64,000 nucleotides of DNA from assembly GCA_950097015.1 (NCBI GenBank), contig CATNEN010000003.1, forward strand, positions 12,553,501-12,617,500, read 5' to 3'. The notes beneath the pieces are model-generated. The model did no database searches, had not been told where the DNA came from, and was given only the letters and a program-made list of their open reading frames with translations. A program made the translations under genes and the position numbers. Shown piece by piece: positions 57,661-64,000 of the stretch. Every line of letters begins with the position of its first letter. The stretch's first letter is position 1. The DNA comes from Macrostomum hystrix. Its lineage: Eukaryota; Platyhelminthes; Macrostomidae.

Positions 57661-58671
57661 TTTTACACCCCTCACATTCTCTAAATTGAAGGAGTCTGCA
57701 GACAGAAATCAAAGTCAGTCAAGCATTGTTTTTTCTGTACATATTTTCTTCATTTCCAAATAGAGGTTATACAAAAGTGATCTGTGAAAGCCAATGTCGT
57801 AAACTTTGATAGATTTAAAACTGTGTAATCAGTAATTATCTGGTTGGCTGTTTAATTAGTTGTAAATATTTATGTTTCTTCTTTCGGAAAGCAACATGGC
57901 CAGAAGCTGCTGACATGAATAAAATATACGAGGGGTACTGTTCGTACTGTTTTCCTTTTGCCATTCGCGCCTGTGTACTTTATGTCTTGCAATTTGTAAA
58001 TTCAATGTTAAGCTTACTGATTTTTTTATAGTTTCAATATGCGGAAAACGAACCCAACTGTCTTTTCGTCCAGGTATGCCGTGAGTAAAAAAATTAAACT
58101 TATTTGCCCCCATTCAACTGGTTTAACATAAGAAATAGACTGTTTAAACATTTGGCCATTTTTGTTTAAAGTGGTCGTATACGAAAGCTCTCTGTATCTA
58201 GATATTAAACATATGTCACTTCTATTCTCCATTCCTTTCTTTTATCATTCTGCATTAGTCCCAAGTACGAGTAGATCACATTCGAGCAATCATTTTCGGA
58301 TACAATTGTATGTATGTAATACCTTTTGTTACTATTCTTTATTTAAAATATGTTTGAGCAAGGCACTGCAATTTAGAGCATACCAGAGCATGCAGTACTA
58401 CACTCCCTACCCGATCTTGTGTTAAGAATTCCTTCCCCTCTATCCCACAATTCTTAGCAGATCAGACGACAGTTTAAAAAAACTAGATTTTGCCAGTTCT
58501 TACTCCTTCTGGCCTGATATTAGTGGATACAAAAATTCATTGGTTAGGGGCTATTCTCTATTCTACAACATTCGATTGCTCATTTTTCTACGTACAGGTG
58601 TTCCTAGTTAGAAGGTATTTTAAATAGCAATAATATTAATGTCATGTGACACTGGGACTAGAGAGTGACAT
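57661..58671. other. Intergenic stretch
   Basis: AT-rich. TATACGAGGGGTACTG at about 57926 resembles half of a mariner end but has no partner. Nothing else recognised. Confidence 0.5.
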
Positions 58672-59705
58672 AATAAGGCATTGGCAGAGTGACCTGCAGA
58701 ATCCAATGCCCGTGGAGTGACAATATGAGACAGTTGCAGAGTGACCTGTAAAATCCAATGCCCGTGGAGTGACAATATGAGACAGTTGCAGAGTGACCTG
58801 TATAATCCAATGCCCGTGGAGTGACAATATGAGACAGTTGCAGAGTGACCTGTAGAATCCAATGCCCGTGGAGTGACAATATGAGACAGTTGCAGAGTGA
58901 CCTGCAGAATCCAATGCCCGTGGAGTGACAATATGAGACAGCTGCAGAGTGACCTGCAGAATCCAATGCCCATGGAGTGACAATATGAGACAGCTGCAGA
59001 GTGACCTGTATAATCCAATGCCTGTGGAGTGACAATATGAGACAGTTAAAGAGTGACCTGCAGAATCCAATGCCCGTGGAGTGACAATATGAGACAGTTG
59101 CAGAGTGACCTGTAGAATCCAATGCCCGTGGAGTGACAATATGAGACAGTTGCAGAGTGACCTGCAGAATCTAGTACCCGTGGAGTGACAATATGAGACA
59201 GTTGCAGAGTGACCTGCAGAATCCAATGCCCGTGGAGTGATAATATTGGACAGTTGCAGAGTGACCTGTAGAATCCAATGCCCGTGGAGTGACAATATGA
59301 GACAGTTGCAGAGTGACCTGCAGAATCCAATGCCCGTGGAGTGACAATATGAGACAGTTGCAGAGTGACCTGCAGAATCCAATGCCCGTGGAGTGACAAT
59401 ATGAGACAGTTGCAGAGTGACCTGTAGAATCCAATGCCCGTGGAGTGACAATATGAGACAGTTGCAGAGTGACCTGCAGAATCTAGTACCCGTGGAGTGA
59501 CAATATGAGACAGTTGCAGAGTGACCTGCAGAATCCAATGCCCGTGGAGTGATAATATTGGACAGTTGCAGAGTGACCTGTAGAATCCAATGCCCGTGGA
59601 GTGACAATATGAGACAGTTGCAGAGTGACCTGCAGAATCCAATGCCCGTGGAGTGACAATATGAGACAGTTGCAAAGTGACCTGTAGAATCCAATGCCCG
59701 TGGAG
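58672..59705. repeat. Minisatellite, 52-bp unit, about 20 copies, with a 312-bp higher-order block
   Basis: The unit is built from CAGAGTGACCTGCAGAATCC, AATGCCCGTGGAGTGAC and AATATGAGACAGTTG (52 bp). Rare variants (CTAGTACCCG at 59171 and 59483; GATAATATTGG at 59239 and 59551) are exactly 312 bp apart, that is six units. Long minus-strand open frames here are repeat artefacts. The array stops abruptly at the LTR of the BEL/Pao element. Confidence 0.97.
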
Positions 59706-60043
59706 TGTACCAAGCCAGTAATGACAAGTGTCGCTTGGGACAAAACTTCTTTGCTTGTAATTGACTTGTATATCGAATGTATTTGGTTCGAAGCTCTTGT
59801 GGGCTTAGTGCGCACTAGAAGCAACTAAAGGGGAACTGTACCGAGAAAGGCATTAGAAACATAGACAACGATTGAGTAACAAGGGGCGGGCAGGATGCGT
59901 AGTCTATGGGCTAAAAGGACGATAGAAAGCGAAACAATTAAAGTGCAGTGAAACGTACTGATTAACTAGTTGGTGAGCAAGAGAGAAAAGAGGAGAGTCG
60001 AAGGAAACGACGAGAAGGAGTTCTGGAGGAAGCATTTCCGACA
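59706..60043 (-). repeat. 3' LTR of the BEL/Pao element
   Basis: On the minus strand the segment begins TGTCGGAAATGC just after CGCCCCCCCCC-type sequence, a junction seen in other BEL/Pao elements. It ends ...GGCTTGGTACA exactly where the minisatellite unit is interrupted (CCGTGGAG|TGTACC). TG...CA ends and a length of 338 bp are normal for an LTR. The partner LTR is outside the window, so the limits rest on these junctions. Confidence 0.75.
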
Positions 60044-60061
60044 GGGTGGGGGGGGGCGAAG

Positions 60062-63000
60062 TTACGCAATGTTAAAAGGAGAGTCACGTAGAAGTTGTCG
60101 TCGCATGGCCCGTCGAGCGCGGTTGGTTTGTACCGGATCGTCCTTGCTGCCAGAAACGGGTGGAACTAGAGTCCTGCCGGCGTTGGCCGCGGTTTGGAAA
60201 TCGATAATGTCGGCCTCGAGAGGGACGAGATGCGTGATGGCACGGCGGGACTCGTGACCGGTGCTCGTTCGGACAGTGACATAACGGGTGATATCCTGAC
60301 TGTCGGGATGGACTTCGATGACGCGGCACGTCTTCCAGTTTGACCGCGGAGTCTGGTCGGCGAGGAGGTAGAGCTGTCCAACGAGGGGCTGGTGTGAGTG
60401 CTCGCCGTGTCGTCTACGGTGTTGTAAGTGGATCGAGTGGAGTTGTTGAATGTAGTCGCGGTTCCATCGCGCCCAGAAAGCGTCAATGATTTGCTCGCGG
60501 CGTCGATAGAGAGCTCGTAGTTGGTTGCTGGTCGTGGTCCCAGCAGATGGAAGAAGGTGCTCAGGCGCTGCAGGCAAGTCAAGTCGAGCGCTAGGAGCGA
60601 TGAGATCGGCTGGCGTTAGGGGGCGCGTATCGCTTGGGTCATTCGAGAAAGATGTCAGCGGGCGAGAGTTCAAGACAGCCTCGATCTTTGTCAGCAGGGT
60701 GAGGAACTCTTCGTCCGAGATCCGCCGGCGCCAAAGTGCGGGTCGAAGGCTGGCTTTGACCATCCCAACCAGTCGCTCGACGGCTCCTTGGTGCCACGGA
60801 GCGCGTGCCGGTGCGAATTTGAAGTGGAGTTGTCTAGCAGTGGCGAATGGTTGGAGGTCAGCTAGGAGTTTGTGCTGGAACGTTGGTGTTAGCAGAGAGT
60901 CGATGATTTTGCCGGCCGCTTGGAAGGCGGTTGCCTGGTCTAGGAAGATGCTGGCTTCGGTGAGTCCCCGGCGGGCCCAGAATCGCTCGAAAGCATGGAG
61001 AACTGAGTCCGCAGAATAGTCATGGAGGTACTCGAGATGGACCGCGCGGCTTGAGGCGCAACAGAGGAGCATTGCCCATCGTTTGTTGATAGTGCGGGTC
61101 TTCGTATCGGTCGTCAAGACGGGGCCCAGCTGGTCGACGAGCAGAGAGCTGAACGCCGGGCCTGATGAGTTGAGGCGCTCTGGTGGTAGCTGGCCATGCT
61201 GTGGGGGAGGGAGTGTGCGTCCCTTCGTGAATCGGCATTGAAGACACTGGCGGAGGCTTGAGCGGACAGTGGAGAGACCACGGACAATCCAGAAACGGTC
61301 GCGAAGGCTCCGTAGAACAGATATGGCGCTGCTGTGGCAATCTCGTTTGTGGAAGTAGAGTATGAGCAGGTGAGTGAGATGATGATCGGGTGGAAGGAGC
61401 ATTGGGTAGATTGCGTCTGCGTCTAAGGTTGCGTTTGCCATACGGGAATTGAGGCGGATCAGACCTTCGTCATCCAAGAAGAGGTCAAGCTGCGCGACTA
61501 TCTTGCAGCTTTTGGGTCTGCCTTCCTGTATGGCATTGATTGCGTCAGCGTAGCGCTCTCTCTGTACCCATTTGATCCACAAGTGAAGAGCAGCCTGGCG
61601 TTCCGAGGCATCTGGCGCGGTGACTCGGTTTCTTCGCTTGACGAAACGGATAACATATGCGAGAGTTCCGAGAAGGGCACTGAGTTTGCCGAAGCGGTTG
61701 ATGTCCATGTCTGCAGGGGGGACGCATCTGTTCGATGCAGACAGGAAAGCGCTTGTCTTCTTGGTCTTTTTCTGGGCTGGTGGGATGCCTTGGAGAATCG
61801 TGGAGTTCGTGGGTGTGGGTGTTGTCTGAGATGGCCACTCCCCATGTGGCTGTCGGAGGAATCGAGGTCCGGTGAAGAAATTTGAATTGAGAAGTTGGCT
61901 GAGTGTAAGTGGCCTTGTGCAACAATCGGCAGGGTTCTCAGCGGTGTTGACGTAGCGGTAGTCGTCAGTCAGGTTGGACTCCAAGATCTCCTGAACGCGA
62001 CGGGCCTCATAGGGACGGAGCTTGGCCCCATTGTGGATCCAATGTAGGACTATCTGACTGTCCATGAAGTGGGTTATGCCACTGAGCCTCTTGCCTAGGT
62101 TAAAGGAGTCGCGTAGGAAAATCGCGGCTCGGTTGGCGATTAATGCGGCCCAGAGCTCAAGGCGAGGAACCGTGATGAGTACATTCTTGCGGCCAGATGG
62201 AGCGAGGCGGGCCTTGGCGTTGATGAGGCAGCAGTTGGTGAGGTCCTTCCCATTCTGATGCAGGTAAATTGTGTACCCGTAAGCTCGAGGTGAGGCGTCG
62301 CTGAAGATCACGAGCCTACTGGGTAGTGCCTGGTCTGCGAGGCAGCGACGAGGAACGGTAATACGGCAGATCTCGTTGAAATCATTGAGGAGTCTGCGCC
62401 AGCTCTCAACAGTATCGGTTGAGGCAGGCTTGTTCCATGCATCCATAGGACCGAAGCTTTCGTGATATAGAAGACGTCCAGCTAGAAGCAGGGGCGCTGC
62501 GTAACCGCACGGGTCGTATGGCGTAGAGATTCCCTTAAGAAGACTGGCCCGGTTGAGATTAGGGTCCAATTTCAGCTGTGGACTGGCCAGGCTCAGTCGG
62601 TCACTCTGTGTGTCCCAGAGGATTCCGAGGCTCTTGACGACTGGTTCGTGGATCTGATCTGCCCAGGGCACGTCGCAGAGCGCTCCTGGGTCACTGGCGG
62701 CAAACTGGCGGAGGTGAAACCCAGCGGATCGGAAGAGAGCTCGGGTTGCGGCAACGATACGTGGGCCCTCTTCTTGAACGTCATAGCCCTGGACCAAGTT
62801 GTCGACATAGAGGCTGTAGGGTAGCTGCTCAAGCTGTCGAGAGCTAAGACCTGATTTTCCGGAATCCATGGCATCCAGGCAGAGTTTCCGAATGACGGCG
62901 GCAAGGATCCACGGTGATGATCTGGCTCCCATGACGATACGGGTGAAGCGCCAGACTTGGAAATTGTCACGTGTAAGCGGCAGGTCGATGTTTTTGGGTA

Positions 63001-64000
63001 GGATAACACGTTGGGCGTCCCGACAATGCTCGTGCACGAGTACTTGGTAAAAGGCGGCCTGGATGTCGCTGAGGCAGATAAACTTTGAGGTTCGGAGACG
63101 TAGCTGAACCTTAAAGAGGTTGGTGAGCAAGTTTGGCCCAGACTCCATGAGGTCGTTGAGAGAGACGCCCCCTAGAGATGTTGGCGCTGAGGCGTCTACA
63201 ACTGGTCGTACTTTTGTGGTGTTTGAAGACATCTTGATGACGGGAAAGTGCGGCAGGACATGGATGATCTTTCCTTTTGGACTAGTGTCATCGACGATTT
63301 CCAGGATCCCTTCTGCTTTGTGCTTTTCAAACTCTCCATAGTACTCTTGACGCTCCGCCTGTGAAAGACGACGGTGTGTAGCCTGAGCGCGACCCCAAGC
63401 TTGTCCGAAGTTTGATGGGAGTTGCTCCGCTCCAGGCTTGAAGGGTAATGCGACCGAGTAACGACCGTCCGATCCACGTGTGGCCGAGTCCAGGAGGTCT
63501 TTCGTCAAAACGTCGCCTCGTGGATTGGGTTGTTCGGCCCCTCTTTCGATGCCGAGCAGCTCGAGGCTGGTCATTCGGTCGACCAGACATTCAAGGTTGT
63601 CGGGACGGGATTGTGACAGAAGTGAGTTGGCGATGAGTTGACTAGAGTTGAGAAGCCCACTGGATTTACAATCGTCGGTATTTTCGAGGCAGCCTGTGAG
63701 GACGGCACCAAACGGGGTGAGGTGTGCGGTAAGACTTGGCCGCAGTGGGATTGCAGGAACGCTCGGGCCTATTAACCGCTGGGCATAGTCGTTACCGATG
63801 AGCAAATCTAACTCAAGTTCCCCGTCTTGGGAAGGTGGGAGATTGGCTATTCCATGGGGCAAGTGTTGCAGAGTGGCCAGAATATCACTTGGTAGCTGGA
63901 CAGCTGGTATGTGGATTGGTGGAGCGATGTGCTCGGTTGCCAGAACTCGGAGTGGTAAACGGCGGCCATCGGGTGTTGAGAGTTCGAGTTCGACGATGTC
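60062..64000 (-). CDS. pol: BEL/Pao pol polyprotein (protease, RT, RNase H, integrase), partial
   Basis: Open for 1312 codons from the window edge to the TAA at 60062; the true start lies outside. Order along the protein: aspartic-protease C-terminal part (ELDLLIGNDYA, near 63810); reverse transcriptase with the LYVDNL catalytic box near 62805 (YVDN, a form found in BEL/Pao where retroviruses have YxDD); RNase H; the DMDINRFGKLSALLGTLAYV segment typical of Pao; an integrase zinc-binding H-x-H/C-x2-C region (CLQC near 61240); the integrase core with Asp in LLVDQLGPV, Asp in FLDQATAF and Glu in GAVERLVG; and a C-terminal DUF5641-like segment (VGQLYLLADQTPRSNWKTC). The usual Asn after the second Asp is Gln here. 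No envelope gene follows. Gag should precede it outside the window. Confidence 0.95.
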   Translation of the reverse strand, partial: DIVELELSTPDGRRLPLRVLATEHIAPPIHIPAVQLPSDILATLQHLPHGIANLPPSQDGELELDLLIGNDYAQRLIGPSVPAIPLRPSLTAHLTPFGAVLTGCLENTDDCKSSGLLNSSQLIANSLLSQSRPDNLECLVDRMTSLELLGIERGAEQPNPRGDVLTKDLLDSATRGSDGRYSVALPFKPGAEQLPSNFGQAWGRAQATHRRLSQAERQEYYGEFEKHKAEGILEIVDDTSPKGKIIHVLPHFPVIKMSSNTTKVRPVVDASAPTSLGGVSLNDLMESGPNLLTNLFKVQLRLRTSKFICLSDIQAAFYQVLVHEHCRDAQRVILPKNIDLPLTRDNFQVWRFTRIVMGARSSPWILAAVIRKLCLDAMDSGKSGLSSRQLEQLPYSLYVDNLVQGYDVQEEGPRIVAATRALFRSAGFHLRQFAASDPGALCDVPWADQIHEPVVKSLGILWDTQSDRLSLASPQLKLDPNLNRASLLKGISTPYDPCGYAAPLLLAGRLLYHESFGPMDAWNKPASTDTVESWRRLLNDFNEICRITVPRRCLADQALPSRLVIFSDASPRAYGYTIYLHQNGKDLTNCCLINAKARLAPSGRKNVLITVPRLELWAALIANRAAIFLRDSFNLGKRLSGITHFMDSQIVLHWIHNGAKLRPYEARRVQEILESNLTDDYRYVNTAENPADCCTRPLTLSQLLNSNFFTGPRFLRQPHGEWPSQTTPTPTNSTILQGIPPAQKKTKKTSAFLSASNRCVPPADMDINRFGKLSALLGTLAYVIRFVKRRNRVTAPDASERQAALHLWIKWVQRERYADAINAIQEGRPKSCKIVAQLDLFLDDEGLIRLNSRMANATLDADAIYPMLLPPDHHLTHLLILYFHKRDCHSSAISVLRSLRDRFWIVRGLSTVRSSLRQCLQCRFTKGRTLPPPQHGQLPPERLNSSGPAFSSLLVDQLGPVLTTDTKTRTINKRWAMLLCCASSRAVHLEYLHDYSADSVLHAFERFWARRGLTEASIFLDQATAFQAAGKIIDSLLTPTFQHKLLADLQPFATARQLHFKFAPARAPWHQGAVERLVGMVKASLRPALWRRRISDEEFLTLLTKIEAVLNSRPLTSFSNDPSDTRPLTPADLIAPSARLDLPAAPEHLLPSAGTTTSNQLRALYRRREQIIDAFWARWNRDYIQQLHSIHLQHRRRHGEHSHQPLVGQLYLLADQTPRSNWKTCRVIEVHPDSQDITRYVTVRTSTGHESRRAITHLVPLEADIIDFQTAANAGRTLVPPVSGSKDDPVQTNRARRAMRRQLLRDSPFNIA

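Larger units (their letters stand above)
59706..64000 (-). mobile_element. BEL/Pao LTR retrotransposon, 5' part outside the window
   Basis: The 3' LTR, an 18-bp gap and a long pol frame are present. The gag region, primer-binding site and 5' LTR lie to the right of the window. The pol frame is open from the window edge to its stop, with no frameshift or stop, so this copy looks young. Confidence 0.93.

Noticed and set aside
57926-57950. Second mariner end (TATACGAGGGGTACTG)
   Set aside because: Only the first ten or so bases match and there is no partner end or duplication.
58642-59727. Minus-strand frames with HSTGIGFCRSLCNCLILSLH repeats
   Set aside because: The 52-bp minisatellite in rotating frames.
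1-64000. CRISPR arrays
   Set aside because: The tandem units are contiguous with no unique spacers, and the sequence is eukaryotic.

Overview
The window is nuclear DNA from an invertebrate animal. It shows GT-AG introns (one only about 64 nt once an inserted element is removed), AATAAA signals, polyglutamine tracts, tRNA-derived SINEs, hAT-, mariner- and BEL/Pao-type transposons, and an animal cobalamin-trafficking gene (MMADHC type). The load of SINEs, BEL/Pao and minisatellites would suit a spiralian such as a free-living flatworm, but the species cannot be fixed from sequence alone. By eye, about 20 kb of 64 kb (roughly 30%) is tandem minisatellite with repeat units of 16 to 52 bp.

Layout: 1-5.7 kb holds two minisatellites around a SINE. 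A leucine-rich-repeat membrane protein lies on the minus strand at 6.4-8.3 kb. 9.5-16 kb is gene-poor, with two copies of an unusual two-headed SINE, a hAT-type element whose core became a minisatellite, and a 22-bp array. Two tandem copies of a Golgi-type glycosyltransferase-like gene lie at 17.4-18.6 and 20.8-22.0 kb, separated by a minisatellite; their 3' three quarters are almost identical. 22-27 kb is AT-rich and mostly non-coding. A six-exon gene at 27.0-45.3 kb encodes a 1938-residue U1-type zinc-finger protein; four of its five introns are each filled by a different minisatellite (units 32, 35, 24 and 21 bp). 45.7-47.2 kb holds an inverted-repeat element and a 33-bp array. A three-exon gene for a Gln/Pro/Cys-rich protein follows (47.5-49.2 kb), one intron carrying a DNA transposon and the next a SINE that seems to provide the 3' splice site. 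50-54 kb has SINE pieces and a hAT-like element. An MMADHC orthologue in two exons is at 54.1-55.5 kb. The right end has a long SINE, a 37-bp array, an internally deleted mariner, a 52-bp array, and a BEL/Pao retrotransposon on the minus strand that inserted into that array and runs off the window.

The host genes do not form an obvious pathway. The common theme is structural: repeat arrays arise in introns, in a transposon and between duplicated genes, mobile elements land in introns and in arrays, and the glycosyltransferase pair looks homogenised by gene conversion. All gene models come from reading the sequence; splice junctions were chosen by GT-AG consensus and frame continuity and have not been tested against transcripts.
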